Counted from the stretch's first letter, positions 16,960 to 26,442 are shown. The stretch is DNA of 64,000 bases from Bryobacterales bacterium (GCA_003164035.1 PLRS01000116.1:1-64000), one strand, 5' to 3'. A program made the numbers and translations. The notes: generated by a model from the letters alone, not told the origin.

Positions 16960-17997
16960 TCAGCCGCCCAAGCGTTCGGTGAGGGTCACTGGAGTTCGCA
17001 GGCGGAAAGTGATGCGAGTTTCCGGCGGGAGAGCGGCCGGGCGAGAGCGCGAGAGCGCCACCCCGCCGGCTCCGGCTCCTGCGCCCGCGCCCGCTCCGAT
17101 GGCGGCGCCTTTCCCCCCGCCCACCATTCCCCCGATGACCGCGCCCAGCACGGCGCCGCCGGCCACGGTTTCCACCTCCGCGTTGCGGTTGGGCTCGGCG
17201 TGCTTTTCAAAGCTATCGGTATGAATGGCCGCCTGCTGGCCGTCGGACGTATTCAGGCGGGTCAACTCCACGGCGATGCCCGCGGCGTTGGCCAGGCTGC
17301 CGGGATGGGATGCTACCACCCGGCCTTCCACGCGCGCGCCCCGCTCGGCAATCACGAATCCGTCTACCACCAGCTCGCGGTCGAGCGTGGCGGTGAACCG
17401 GTCGCCGACGGCGTTCCGGTCCGAAGAGAGGCCGTCCAACAGGCGCACCGGGAGCAAGAGCCCGGGGTTCAGCGTCACCGTGTTGGGGGTCCTTTCAGCC
17501 GGAACGGGAAGCGGAGTCGCGTCGTCCGGCTCGGGGCGCGCGGGTGGAGCGGGGGATGGCGGAGCCTCCGGAGGAGCCGGAAGCGGCGCGGGCGCCGCCG
17601 GTTCGGGATCGGCGGCGGGCGCCGGCGGGCTTACCGGCGCGGGATCGCTCGGGCGGGCCCACGGTACCGCCTGGGCGGGCGGCTCGGCGGCAGCCAGGGT
17701 GCGCGGATGGACGGGCGATGGCCGCGCTTGGCGGCGCGATGGAACCGTGGCCGGCGCGGGCTTCGAAACAGGAGCCGGTTCGAGCGGCGCGGGCGCGGGC
17801 TTCGCCGCGGAGGGTTCGGGTGCCGAAGCGGGTATGGCCGCCGGCACCGGTTCGGCGGACGCGATCACGCGGGGCGCGAGTGGACTGGTCTGGGCCAGCT
17901 TGCCCGCGGTGTGCCGCCGCAACTCCGCCACTTTCATCACCGCGGCCCCGCCCATGGCGCCCGCCAGCACCAGAATCACGATATTCACCGGCCGCAT
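16960..17997 (-). CDS. Envelope protein with Pro/Ala-rich linker and glycine-zipper segment
   Basis: 345 aa. The N-terminus has one hydrophobic helix (IVILVLAGAMGGAAVM), then a Pro/Ala-rich stretch of about 130 residues likely to span the periplasm, a folded part around residues 165-260 (NPGLLLPVRLLDGLSSDRNAVGDRFTATL and ERGARVEGRVVASHPG, resembling the TrbI/VirB10-type or LPXTG-free beta domains found in acidobacterial envelope proteins), and a glycine-zipper (AVLGAVIGGMVGGGKGAAIG). No catalytic motif. Function unknown; a structural envelope role is inferred. Confidence 0.6.
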   Translation of the reverse strand: MRPVNIVILVLAGAMGGAAVMKVAELRRHTAGKLAQTSPLAPRVIASAEPVPAAIPASAPEPSAAKPAPAPLEPAPVSKPAPATVPSRRQARPSPVHPRTLAAAEPPAQAVPWARPSDPAPVSPPAPAADPEPAAPAPLPAPPEAPPSPAPPARPEPDDATPLPVPAERTPNTVTLNPGLLLPVRLLDGLSSDRNAVGDRFTATLDRELVVDGFVIAERGARVEGRVVASHPGSLANAAGIAVELTRLNTSDGQQAAIHTDSFEKHAEPNRNAEVETVAGGAVLGAVIGGMVGGGKGAAIGAGAGAGAGAGGVALSRSRPAALPPETRITFRLRTPVTLTERLGG

Positions 17998-18083
17998 AGC
18001 TGCTCCTCGTGCTGATGGACGGCTGCGGCGAAAGTTCCGTTTCTATCCGGGAAACGCTAAAATCGAATCATCCGCGCGGTTTC

Positions 18084-19088
18084 ATGATACCTTTTCCGGA
18101 CCATTTTTCGATTGGCAAGGTGCGCATCGCGCCGGCCACGGTGCTGGCGCCGATGGCGGGCGTGACCGATACCGTGTTCCGCCGGTTCATCCGCGATTTG
18201 AGCGGCTGCGGGCTGATGATGACCGAATTCACCAGCTCGCACGGCGTGAAGGCGTCGGTGGGCCGCAAATCCTCGCGGACGCTGCGGCACCTGGCGTTCG
18301 ATCCGGAAGAGCACCCGATCTCGGCGCAACTGTTCGGCGCCGACCCGGCGGTCATGGCGGACGCCGCGCGGGTCTGCCAGGAGCTAGGCTTCGATGTTCT
18401 GGACATCAATTTCGGCTGCCCGGTAAATAAGGTCGTGAAGTGCAACGGCGGTTCCAGCCTGCTGCGCGACCTGCCGCTGGTCGAACGGCTGCTGCGCGAA
18501 GTGCGGCAAGCCATCTCGATTCCTTTCACTTTGAAATATCGCGCCGGATGGAACGACCGGGAGCTGGTGACGGTGCGCATGGCGCGGTTGGCGGAGGAGT
18601 GCGGCCTCGATGCCATCGCGCTGCATCCACGCACGCGCGAGCAGGGGTATGCCGGCAAGGCCGACTGGAGCCGCATAGCCGAAGTAAAGGCCGCGGTGAA
18701 GATTCCGGTGATCGGCAATGGCGACATTGTTACGCCCGAGGATGCCGTCCGCGTGGTGCTGGAAACCGGCTGCGACGCGGTGATGATCGGCCGCGCCGCC
18801 AGCTCCAATCCGTGGATCTTCCGCCAGATCGCGCAGTACGTGGAAACGGGTCGTTACGATCAACCGGCGGAAGTTGACCGCTACCTCATGATGCGGCGCT
18901 ATTATCAGATGCTGATCGAACGCGGCGAGCGCGACGCCACCGGAAAAATGAAACAGTTCGCAACTTACTTCACTCATGGCGTACGCCACGGAGCGCAGCT
19001 CCGAGCCGCCATTTACCACGCCGTGGAACCGGCCGCCATTCTGGATCTGGTGGACGGGTTTTTCCAGTCCGAAGCGATCGCCCAGTGA
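18084..19088 (+). CDS. dusB: tRNA-dihydrouridine synthase
   Basis: 334 aa flavoprotein that reduces uridine to dihydrouridine in tRNA loops. The FMN barrel motif [14 protein letters not shown] and the catalytic Cys112 in [11 protein letters not shown] are present; [15 protein letters not shown] and [12 protein letters not shown] follow as expected. ATG 18084 (MIPFPDHF) is chosen over 18009 since homology starts there. It overlaps rnhA by 4 bp, so both are in one transcript. Assignment to the DusB subgroup rather than DusA or DusC is by overall similarity only. Confidence 0.9.
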   Translation: MIPFPDHFSIGKVRIAPATVLAPMAGVTDTVFRRFIRDLSGCGLMMTEFTSSHGVKASVGRKSSRTLRHLAFDPEEHPISAQLFGADPAVMADAARVCQELGFDVLDINFGCPVNKVVKCNGGSSLLRDLPLVERLLREVRQAISIPFTLKYRAGWNDRELVTVRMARLAEECGLDAIALHPRTREQGYAGKADWSRIAEVKAAVKIPVIGNGDIVTPEDAVRVVLETGCDAVMIGRAASSNPWIFRQIAQYVETGRYDQPAEVDRYLMMRRYYQMLIERGERDATGKMKQFATYFTHGVRHGAQLRAAIYHAVEPAAILDLVDGFFQSEAIAQ

Positions 19089-19546
19089 AACAAGTCCAAC
19101 TCATCACCGACGGGGCGTGCCTGGGCAACCCCGGCCGCGGCGGATGGGCCGCCATCCTTCGCTATGGCGATCGCAAGAAGGAAATGTGGGGCTCGGAGGC
19201 GCACACCACCAACAACCGCATGGAGCTGACCGCGGCCATCGAAGGGCTGCGCATGTTGAAAGAAGCCTGCGCGGTGGAAGTCATAACCGATTCCGAATAC
19301 CTGAAGAACGGCATCACCACCTGGATTCATAACTGGAAGCGCAAAGGCTGGATGACGTCGGCCAAGAAGCCGGTCGTCAATCAGGACCTGTGGCAGGAGC
19401 TAGATGAGCAGGTGGGCCGGCACAAAACCACCTGGACCTGGACCAAAGGTCACGCCAACCACGCCGATAACAACCGATGCGACGAGTTAGCCACCGAAGC
19501 CGCCAGGGAACAGAGTTCAAGCGACGGCGCTGAATCTTCCAAGTAA
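19085..19546 (+). CDS. rnhA: Ribonuclease HI
   Basis: 153 aa; cuts the RNA strand of RNA-DNA hybrids with magnesium. All four carboxylates are present at Asp9 (ITDGAC), Glu47 (RMELTAA), Asp69 (ITDSEY) and Asp133 (RCDELA), plus His123 ([13 protein letters not shown]). The basic handle of the E. coli type is present (WKRKGWM). Start is GTG 19085, overlapping the dus stop. The last about 12 residues are low complexity and dispensable by family comparison. Confidence 0.95.
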   Translation: MKQVQLITDGACLGNPGRGGWAAILRYGDRKKEMWGSEAHTTNNRMELTAAIEGLRMLKEACAVEVITDSEYLKNGITTWIHNWKRKGWMTSAKKPVVNQDLWQELDEQVGRHKTTWTWTKGHANHADNNRCDELATEAAREQSSSDGAESSK

Positions 19547-19598
19547 CCCGCTCATCTAAGAAACCGTCGTTCGACGGAATAAACTACGAGGGGACTTT

Positions 19599-20630
19599 AT
19601 GAATTATCGGTTACTGGGCCATAGCGGTCTGCGTGTGTCCGAGCTGTCGCTGGGCACCATGACATTCGGGGAAGAGTGGGGCTGGGGCTCTCCGCGCGAG
19701 GAAGCGCGCAAGATCTACGATGCCTACCGCGAGGCCGGCGGCAATTTCATCGACACGGCGAATCTCTACACCAACGGCGAGAGCGAGCGATTTGTGGGTG
19801 AGTTCACAAACGGACATCGTGCCGAGGTGGTGATTGCAACCAAGTACACCAACTCCGGTCCCGGCAACGACGCCAATGCGGGCGGCAATCAGCGCAAGAA
19901 TATGATGCAGGCCGTGGACGCTTCGCTGAAGCGGCTGAAAACCGATTACATCGATCTGTACTGGATGCACATTTGGGACGGTCTGACTCCGGTCGACGAG
20001 GTGATGCGCGCCTTCGACGACCTGGTGCGGCAGGGGAAGGTGCTTTATATCGGCGTGTCGGACGCTCCGGCGTGGTGGGTGGCGCAGGCAAACACGCTGG
20101 CGGAACTGCGCGGCTGGTCGAAGTTCGTGGGGTTGCAGATCGAGTACTCGCTGGCCGAGCGCACCGTGGAGCGCGAGTTGATACCGATGGCGAAAGCGTT
20201 TCAACTGGGATTGCTGGCGTGGTCGCCGCTGGCCGGCGGCCTGCTCAGCGGAAAATACGCAAAGGGCAAGCCGGCCGAGGGCCGCTATAACAACGAAATG
20301 ATGCTGGCGTTCTTACCCGCCGAGGAGCGGCGGGAGCGGATCGTGCGCGCCCTCGAACAGACCAGCGGGGAGATTGGCCGCTCTCCGGCGCAGGTGGCGC
20401 TGGCCTGGCTGCGCTACCGGGCGATTCCAGTGATCCCCATTATCGGCGCCCGCAAGCTGGCGCAACTCGAGGACAACCTGGCAAGCCTGGAAGTCGCGCT
20501 CACCGGCGAGCAAGTCGCTCAGCTCGACCAAGCCAGCGCGATCGAGCTCGGCTTCCCGCACGATTTCTACCGCCGCGACATGGTCCGCACGTTTATTTAT
20601 GGCGGGATGGGCGATCGTCTGCTGGTCTAG
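19599..20630 (+). CDS. Aldo/keto reductase
   Basis: 343 aa NADPH-dependent oxidoreductase of the (beta/alpha)8 aldo/keto reductase family, similar to the YajO/Tas-like group. Catalytic tetrad: Asp52 (FIDTAN), Tyr57 (LYTNGESE), Lys82 (ATKYT) and His124 (YWMHIWD). A strong ribosome site (GAGGGGAC) sits a few bases before ATG 19599. It is not coupled to rnhA. Physiological substrate unknown. Confidence 0.9.
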   Translation: MNYRLLGHSGLRVSELSLGTMTFGEEWGWGSPREEARKIYDAYREAGGNFIDTANLYTNGESERFVGEFTNGHRAEVVIATKYTNSGPGNDANAGGNQRKNMMQAVDASLKRLKTDYIDLYWMHIWDGLTPVDEVMRAFDDLVRQGKVLYIGVSDAPAWWVAQANTLAELRGWSKFVGLQIEYSLAERTVERELIPMAKAFQLGLLAWSPLAGGLLSGKYAKGKPAEGRYNNEMMLAFLPAEERRERIVRALEQTSGEIGRSPAQVALAWLRYRAIPVIPIIGARKLAQLEDNLASLEVALTGEQVAQLDQASAIELGFPHDFYRRDMVRTFIYGGMGDRLLV

Positions 20631-20634
20631 CTTT

Positions 20635-20947
20635 TCACTGGCGCCCTTTCAGAATGCGCCGGATATTCCTCTTTCCATGCACAACGGCAACGATCTCAAT
20701 CGGGGCCGTCTCCGGGCGGTACACAATCGTGTAGTTGGGATACCGGGCCAGCGTGCAGAAACGGAGCGAGCGGGGTTGTGAGGTCGGGCCGGGAATGGCC
20801 CCGCATGGGAGCCTCTGCAACGAACGCGCAAGCAGCGTAGATCTCTCGCTCTACGCGGTCGGCGGCGTCTTCGCTGTCATTGGCAATGTAAGACCAGATG
20901 TCAAAAATATCTGCTTTGGCAAGAGGCGCAAAAACATAAACGCTCAT
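20635..20947 (-). pseudogene. ParE/RelE-type toxin with a frameshift
   Basis: The frame starting at ATG 20947 (MSVYVFAPLAKADIFDIWSY) is a ParE-like toxin up to RPDLTT; the rest of the fold (RSLRFCTLARYPNYTIVYRP, then IEIVAVVHGKRNIRRIL) continues one base out of frame to a TGA at 20635-20637. Removing one C from the CCCC run at 20772-20775 restores a full-length toxin of about 103 aa. Either a mutation has inactivated the toxin or this is a sequencing error in the homopolymer. The antitoxin gene overlaps it by 4 bp. Confidence 0.8.
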
Positions 20948-21210
20948 TGTCTAGATTGGCGCCAGTCGTCTTTCATCGCCTGAATTTCCTGACGAGCCTG
21001 TGCGCCATCGATCAGTTCTCCCCGCTCGGCTTGTAGGTAGCCTTCCTCGATATGGGCCGACACCGCCCGGCGTTCCTCATCGGTCCAGGTCTCCTCGGCG
21101 TCCTGAGCTTCAAGAGCGCGCCGTAGCACGTCCTCGGCGTTCGTGTAACTGCCGGTGGAAAGCCGCTTGTTAATCAGTGTTTCAAGGTCCGGGGGGACGT
21201 TTAATTGCAT
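20944..21210 (-). CDS. ParD/CopG-like ribbon-helix-helix antitoxin
   Basis: 88 aa. The N-terminus (MQLNVPPDLETLINKRLSTG) with SYTNAEDVLRRALEAQ is typical of ParD-like ribbon-helix-helix proteins, followed by an acidic helical C-terminus that would wrap the toxin. It precedes the toxin gene and overlaps it at ATGA, the usual order for parDE. It should repress its own promoter. Intact, although its toxin is frameshifted. Confidence 0.82.
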   Translation of the reverse strand: MQLNVPPDLETLINKRLSTGSYTNAEDVLRRALEAQDAEETWTDEERRAVSAHIEEGYLQAERGELIDGAQARQEIQAMKDDWRQSRQ

Positions 21211-21259
21211 GGCCGGTTCTCCGTCTCACATCCATCTTAGCCTTTTATCCCGCCTCCCT

Positions 21260-22240
21260 TCACTGTCCCGGCGCGAAATAGCCTTGCCGCCAAAACGCCC
21301 GTAGCGCCGGCAGGCCGCGCGGGGGCACCAGCTTTACCTGCACGCGATGATATTTGCCGTCGCGGCCGGTGGCGCTGGGAGCGAAGCCGATGAGGTAGCG
21401 GTTGCGCAGCTCGACGCCGATCTTGGCGGCGACGTCGGGCATTTCCGCCAGGTTGTCGACCGGCAGGTGGCGGCCGCCGGTCTGTTCGGCGATGTCGTTG
21501 AGCAGGCTGGGACCGTTAGCCTCTTCGGGAGTGCGGCCGCGCGCAAAATCGGATTCGTAGATGCCGATGGCGTAAATCAGCACGTCGGCTTCGCGCACCA
21601 GGTTGCGAAGCTCGGTTTCGGTGTAGCGGCTGGCGTTGTCCCCGCCATCGGAAACGATCAGCAGCGCCTTGCGTTTTTTGTCCGACTTCCGAATTTCGTG
21701 CAAAGCCATAAAGAGGGCATCGAGCAGCGCAGTACGCCCGCGGGATTCGGAGAAAGTGAGCTGGTTCTGAATCTCGGTCAGGTCGCGGGTGAGCGGGACC
21801 ATCAGCTTGGGCTGGTCGTTGAATTCCACCAGAAAGAACTCGTCCTCGGGGTTGGCGGTTTGGAAAAACGCCGACGCCGCCATGCGCGACCGCCGCAGCT
21901 TGTTGCCCATGCTGCCGCTGGTATCGAAGACCAGGCCTACCGCCAGCGGTTCGTCTTCCATGCCGAACTGGGTGATGGTCTGCTCCACCTTGTTATCGAG
22001 GACGCGGAAGTGTTCCTTTTCGAGGCCGGTGACGGGGCGATTCTTGGGGTCGCAGACGGTGACCGGAACCAGCACCAGGTTGCTGTCGACGCGCAGGTTG
22101 GCGGAGGGTCGAACCGAGACGGATGCGACGGTTTTGGGCCGCACCTCAATTTGCGGCTGCTGGGCGGCCAATCGAATCGGCAGGGCCGCGATTCCCGCCA
22201 GCCAGGCCAACGCCAACCAGAGACGGCTACCCCGATTCAT
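21260..22240 (-). CDS. Secreted VWFA-related acidobacterial protein
   Basis: 326 aa with a Sec signal (ALAWLAGIAALPIRLAAQ) and a von Willebrand type A domain. The metal-binding MIDAS motif DTSGS is at residues 106-110 and later parts are RGRTALLDALFMAL and LLIVSDGGDNASR. An N-terminal extension (VLVPVTVCDPKNRPVTGLEK with HFRVLDN) before the A domain is the arrangement of the VWFA-related family known almost only from Acidobacteria. Probably a cell-surface protein binding a ligand through metal. It stands alone. Confidence 0.88.
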   Translation of the reverse strand: MNRGSRLWLALAWLAGIAALPIRLAAQQPQIEVRPKTVASVSVRPSANLRVDSNLVLVPVTVCDPKNRPVTGLEKEHFRVLDNKVEQTITQFGMEDEPLAVGLVFDTSGSMGNKLRRSRMAASAFFQTANPEDEFFLVEFNDQPKLMVPLTRDLTEIQNQLTFSESRGRTALLDALFMALHEIRKSDKKRKALLIVSDGGDNASRYTETELRNLVREADVLIYAIGIYESDFARGRTPEEANGPSLLNDIAEQTGGRHLPVDNLAEMPDVAAKIGVELRNRYLIGFAPSATGRDGKYHRVQVKLVPPRGLPALRAFWRQGYFAPGQ

Positions 22241-22325
22241 GAAGTGTCCCGTGCGGATAGTATAACAGCGGGCCGGGGCGGCGCTTAGCGAAGTTGCACC
22301 GCTGGTACCTAAGGACCGTGGTGCC

Positions 22326-22405
22326 GAGTGGGACAGGCCTCCTGGCCTGTCGCTGGCTGGAAGAGCCGCTTCGCGGCTACGACAAGCCGGGAGGCCTGTC
22401 CCACC
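22326..22405. repeat. 80-bp palindromic repeat R2 (copy 1)
   Basis: Outer arms GTGGGACAGGCCTCC and GGAGGCCTGTCCCAC enclose a smaller hairpin (GAGCCGCTTCGCGGCT). The same 80 bp occurs at 23110-23189 with a single change noticed (CAAGCC against CAGGCC). The copies are in the same orientation and flank the KDPG aldolase gene. Confidence 0.9.
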
Positions 22406-22420
22406 TGCTACCTGGATCGT

Positions 22421-23071
22421 CTATTGCGCGCGCGCTTTGGCCACGGCGGCCAGGAACTGGCGGGCGCGTTCTTCCAGCACGTCGAAGCGGCCCTGCTTCA
22501 TGCTCTGCACGTCGACCAGTTCGCCGCCCACGCCGGCCGCGCAGGCGCCCGCTTTGAGGAAGTCGCCGATGGTTTCCAGGTTCACGCCGCCGGTCGGAAT
22601 CATTTCGATCTGCGGGAAGGGGCCCTTGAGAGCTTTGATGTACTTGGCTCCGCCCACATTGCCGCAGGGGAAGATTTTCACTACGTCGGCGCCGGCTTCC
22701 CAGGCGGCCAGCACCTCGGTGGGGGTCAGGGCGCCGGGGCAGATGACGACCGAGTAGCGCTTGCAGATTTCGATGGTAGCCAGCCTCAGGCTGGGGGAAA
22801 CGATGAACTCCGCGCCGGCCAGCATGCAGACGCGGGCGGTTTCCGGATCGAGCACGGTACCGGCACCGACCAGGATTTTGCCACCGAAGCGGCCGGCGAT
22901 TTTTTCCAGCACGCCGACGGCGCCGGGAACGGTCATGGTGATTTCGGCGGCACGAACACCACCCTGGTAAATGGCTTCCACGGCCTGAAGGGCTAAATCG
23001 GCGCTGGGCGCCCGCACCACGGGCACGATGCCGACTTCGGTAATTGCTCGCAGGGTTTCTTTCGCACTCAT
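22421..23071 (-). CDS. eda: KDPG/KHG aldolase (2-keto-3-deoxy-6-phosphogluconate aldolase)
   Basis: 216 aa class I aldolase that splits KDPG into pyruvate and glyceraldehyde 3-phosphate in the Entner-Doudoroff route, or acts on related keto-deoxy acids. Lys132 in VVKIFPC is the Schiff-base lysine and Glu43 in AAEITM the acid/base. GAGTVLDPETA and PTGGVNLETIGDF are further family signatures. No edd or sugar-kinase gene is adjacent. It is framed on both sides by R2 repeats. Confidence 0.9.
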   Translation of the reverse strand: MSAKETLRAITEVGIVPVVRAPSADLALQAVEAIYQGGVRAAEITMTVPGAVGVLEKIAGRFGGKILVGAGTVLDPETARVCMLAGAEFIVSPSLRLATIEICKRYSVVICPGALTPTEVLAAWEAGADVVKIFPCGNVGGAKYIKALKGPFPQIEMIPTGGVNLETIGDFLKAGACAAGVGGELVDVQSMKQGRFDVLEERARQFLAAVAKARAQ

Positions 23072-23109
23072 CAGCGATTACGATAGCACGCAGCAGTGGA
23101 GCCATTGGC

Positions 23110-23189
23110 GAGTGGGACAGGCCTCCTGGCCTGTCGCTGGCTGGAAGAGCCGCTTCGCGGCTACGACAGGCCGGGAGGCCTGTCCCACC
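23110..23189. repeat. 80-bp palindromic repeat R2 (copy 2)
   Basis: Direct copy of 22326-22405, on the other side of the KDPG aldolase gene. It forms the same nested hairpin. Confidence 0.9.
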
Positions 23190-23291
23190 AAATGGCGGTA
23201 AGGGATTTTCCCGATGCCGCCCGCTGTTATCCAGTACGTTAACGGTATCGGTTAACGGTGCGGCGGTCCCCGTAATGTGATGGAATGAGAC

Positions 23292-23366
23292 ATGGAGTTT
23301 TCGCTTCTGGACATCTCCCTGGCGGCCATTACGACCATCCTGGTCTGGATGCTCGACGCAAGGTAA
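23292..23366 (+). CDS. Possible 24-residue membrane peptide
   Basis: ATG 23292 opens a short frame reading MEFSLLDISLAAITTILVWM and ending LDAR with TAA. The middle is one hydrophobic helix. No convincing ribosome site is present. It could be a real small membrane peptide or chance; only conservation could decide. Confidence 0.25.
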   Translation: MEFSLLDISLAAITTILVWMLDAR

Positions 23367-23430
23367 GAGGCGCAGCGGCTACCATAAAAGGACTGGCGGC
23401 AAGATCGCCGGACCAGGCGGTAGACCGTTC

Positions 23431-24669
23431 ATGACCAAGACCTCACTCGACAAAAGCAAGATCAAGATTCTGCTCTTAGAGGGCATTCACGCCACCGCGG
23501 CGGGAGCATTTCGCGCCGAGGGTTATGGAAATATCGAAGTTCACTCCAAATCGCTTCCCTTCCCCGAACTCGTCAAAGCGGTGCGCGACACTTTCTTCAT
23601 CGGGATCCGATCGGCCACCCATTTATCGGCGGAGGTATTCGAACACGCGCCGAAGCTGACGGCCGTGGGGTGCTTCTGCATCGGCACCAACCAGGTGGAT
23701 CTGGATGCGGCGCAGGACCGCGGCATTCCGGTCTTCAACGCTCCATTTTCCAACACGCGCAGCGTGGCGGAGCTGGTGGTGGCGGAGACGGTGATGCTGA
23801 TGCGCGGCATTCCGGCGCGCAACGCGTCGGCGCATCGCGGCGGCTGGACGAAGAGCGCGGCGGGGTCGAGGGAGGTGCGCGGCAAGACTCTGGGCATCGT
23901 CGGCTACGGCCACATTGGGACCCAGGTGGGCGTACTGGCCGAAGGGCTGGGGATGCAGGTGATTTATTACGACATCGAAACCAAGCTGGCGCTGGGCAAC
24001 GCCAAGCCGGTGGCGTCGCTGGAGGCTCTGGTGGAAGCCGCCGACGTGGTGACGCTGCACGTACCGGAAACCGCGCAGACGGCGGGCATGATGGGAGCGG
24101 CGCAATTGGCGGCGATGAAGCCTGGCGCCTGCCTGATCAACGCGGCGCGGGGCACGGTGGTGGATATCGGCGCTTTGGCCGCGGCGCTGGACGGCGGACG
24201 CCTGGGAGGCGCGGCGATCGACGTGTTCCCAGCGGAGCCGAAGACCGCCGCGGACGAATTCGTCTCGCCCCTGCGGGGCCTGGACAATGTGCTGCTCACG
24301 CCGCACATCGGCGGATCGACCGAAGAGGCGCAGGAAAACATCGGCCTGGAAGTGGCGGGCAAGCTGATCAAATACAGCGATAACGGCTCGACCCTGACGG
24401 CGGTGAATTTCCCGGAAGTGTCGCTGCCGGAGCATCCCAGCGGGCACCGCCTGCTGCACATTCACCGCAACCAGCCGGGAGTGCTGACGGCCATCAACCA
24501 GGTGTTTTCCGCGGCCAAGGTGAACATCGCCGGCGAATATCTGCAGACCAACCCGAAAATAGGCTACGTGGTGATCGACGTGGAAACTCGCGAGGAAGAA
24601 GAGACGCAGGCATTGAAACGCGCTCTCGACGCGGTGCCGGGAACGTTGCGGACGCGGTTGCTGTACTGA
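23431..24669 (+). CDS. serA: D-3-phosphoglycerate dehydrogenase
   Basis: 412 aa; oxidises 3-phosphoglycerate to phosphohydroxypyruvate, first step of serine synthesis. It has the Rossmann motif GYGHIG at 158-163 and catalytic Arg240 (NAARGT), Glu269 (PAEP) and His292 (TPHIGG), the same numbering as in the E. coli enzyme. A C-terminal ACT domain (HRNQPGVLTAINQVFSAAKV) suggests serine feedback control. Length matches the short bacterial type without the extra ASB domain. Confidence 0.95.
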   Translation: MTKTSLDKSKIKILLLEGIHATAAGAFRAEGYGNIEVHSKSLPFPELVKAVRDTFFIGIRSATHLSAEVFEHAPKLTAVGCFCIGTNQVDLDAAQDRGIPVFNAPFSNTRSVAELVVAETVMLMRGIPARNASAHRGGWTKSAAGSREVRGKTLGIVGYGHIGTQVGVLAEGLGMQVIYYDIETKLALGNAKPVASLEALVEAADVVTLHVPETAQTAGMMGAAQLAAMKPGACLINAARGTVVDIGALAAALDGGRLGGAAIDVFPAEPKTAADEFVSPLRGLDNVLLTPHIGGSTEEAQENIGLEVAGKLIKYSDNGSTLTAVNFPEVSLPEHPSGHRLLHIHRNQPGVLTAINQVFSAAKVNIAGEYLQTNPKIGYVVIDVETREEEETQALKRALDAVPGTLRTRLLY

Positions 24670-24734
24670 AGAAGCTGTCAGGTATCGGCGGTCGGGAGCT
24701 TAACCGATCTGGGGATTTCGCGGTTGAGGCCCGG

Positions 24735-24766
24735 CAACCGCTCCCTTTTACGGTCGCGGCTCGGTT
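24735..24766. repeat. R1 repeat, single arm
   Basis: The left arm of the R1 palindrome with one inserted T (CAACCGCTCCCTTTTACGGT and CGCGGCTCGG). The rest of 24670-24930, between serA and the next gene, shows nothing recognisable. Confidence 0.7.
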
Positions 24767-24930
24767 ATGGACACCGCGTGGTAGGGTTATGGAGTACGGA
24801 AATCCAGGCGAACGCCCCACTCCGAGACAATCGCTCCGGACGGCGGCGGCCACCGGAGTTCTAACTTGACCCATCGGTTTGTACAGATCCGTCCGGCCGT
24901 GCCGAGCGTAGCACACCGGAAGGCGGGGCG

Positions 24931-26442
24931 ATGAGATTGGGCCGCGAAACCGGGTTGAAAGCGTTTTTGGCGCTGGTGTGGATGGTGTGCCTTTACCGCG
25001 CGATCACGCAATCCATCGTTCACGACGAAGCGCTTACTTACGGATTTTATATTGGCGCCCCCTGGAGCCAGATCTTTCAGTTCTACGACGCCAATCACCA
25101 CTTCCTGAACACGTTGCTGATGAAGCTATCGGTTTCCCTCTTCGGAGTTTCGGAGTGCTCCATGCGATTGCCGGCACTGGGGGGAGCGGCCTTGTACCTG
25201 GCGGCCGTTTATCGGATCTGCGAGAGAGAGATCGGCCCAGACGCGGCGGCTTTTCTGGCGGCGGCGCTGCTGGCGCTGAACCCGATGATCCTCGATTTCA
25301 TGGTGGCGGCGCGCGGCTACGGGATGGCACTGGGTTTTTTGATGTGGGCGCTGGCGATACTGGTAGCCTATGTCCGGCGGCCCGAGGGCGTCGCCTCGCG
25401 GGAGCTGTTGAGGGCGGGAGCCGCGCTGTCGTTGTCGATCATGGCGAACCTGGTGTTCGCGGTGCCCGCCATGGTACTGACCGCGGCCGCCTGGGCGATG
25501 CTCAAGACCGCCAGGCCCACCGTTGCGCCAGCGCCGGCGCAGCCGCCGGTTTCGAAAAAGCGGCAGAGAAGAAGGAGGCGGCCGGTGCTTTCGGACCAGC
25601 AGCGCGCCCTCCAGACATTCCGGCGCTGGGTGGTGATTCCGGCGGTGGCCGGCTGCGCCGTGTTTGTTCTGCTCTCGCCCCTGGCGCAAGCGACCCCCGG
25701 TAAGTTCTATGCCGGCGCGGAAACGGTCGCCGAGAGTCTCCGCAGCCTCTACTCGGTTTCGCTGGCGCGCGGCGGCCCGCTGCAGCAGGCGGCCCTTTGG
25801 CCCGTTTTGCGAGACGGCGTGGCATTTGGACTGGCCCCGCTAATCTTGCTGGGTGCGCTGGCTCGCGGCATCCTCCGCCGCAATGTCTTGCTGATATTGG
25901 TCTCCGCCACGGCCATTGGCTGCGGAATGGTCCCGCTGCTTTTGCATTTGGCGATCCATCTGCTTTATCCGCTAGACCGCACGGGAACCTACTTTCTGCC
26001 GCTGACCTCGCTGGCGCTGGCCGGCCTGTTGGAGGAGATCGGGGGAAGTGGCTGGTGGAAAGCCGCCGGGGTGGCCGCCGCCGCGATTTCCATCCTACTG
26101 CTGGCGCAATTTCTGCTGGAATTCAATACGCGCAAATTCGCCGTCTGGGAGTACGATGCCGATACGCACGCCATTCTTGCGGCGCTGGGGAAGGCAGTCC
26201 CCGAGAAACACCCCGGTTCGGTCCGGATCGCAAATTCCTGGCAGTTGGAGCCATCCCTGAACTTCTATGCGATGAAGGATAACCTGGACTGGCTGCAGCC
26301 AATTACGCGGGACCCGGTGGGGCCTGGCGCCGACTACTACATTCTGACAGGCGCCGACCGCGCCGCTGCCGGCAGCCTGCATTTGAGAACCATCTTCACG
26401 GGATCGAACTCGGGAACGATCCTGGCGGTACCGGCGAAATGA
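24931..26442 (+). CDS. Polytopic GT-C/GT39-like membrane glycosyltransferase
   Basis: 503 aa, about 10-11 hydrophobic helices. The first large loop holds IVHDEALTYGFYIGAP, an acidic motif like that of the ArnT/PMT (GT39/GT83) family, followed by FQFYDANHHFLNTLLM and SECSMRLPALGGAALYLAAV. The C-terminus is a short soluble domain. It would transfer a sugar from a polyprenyl phosphate on the periplasmic face. A basic cytoplasmic loop (KKRQRRRRRP) lies near residue 215. Acceptor unknown; no neighbour gives a hint. Confidence 0.7.
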   Translation: MRLGRETGLKAFLALVWMVCLYRAITQSIVHDEALTYGFYIGAPWSQIFQFYDANHHFLNTLLMKLSVSLFGVSECSMRLPALGGAALYLAAVYRICEREIGPDAAAFLAAALLALNPMILDFMVAARGYGMALGFLMWALAILVAYVRRPEGVASRELLRAGAALSLSIMANLVFAVPAMVLTAAAWAMLKTARPTVAPAPAQPPVSKKRQRRRRRPVLSDQQRALQTFRRWVVIPAVAGCAVFVLLSPLAQATPGKFYAGAETVAESLRSLYSVSLARGGPLQQAALWPVLRDGVAFGLAPLILLGALARGILRRNVLLILVSATAIGCGMVPLLLHLAIHLLYPLDRTGTYFLPLTSLALAGLLEEIGGSGWWKAAGVAAAAISILLLAQFLLEFNTRKFAVWEYDADTHAILAALGKAVPEKHPGSVRIANSWQLEPSLNFYAMKDNLDWLQPITRDPVGPGADYYILTGADRAAAGSLHLRTIFTGSNSGTILAVPAK

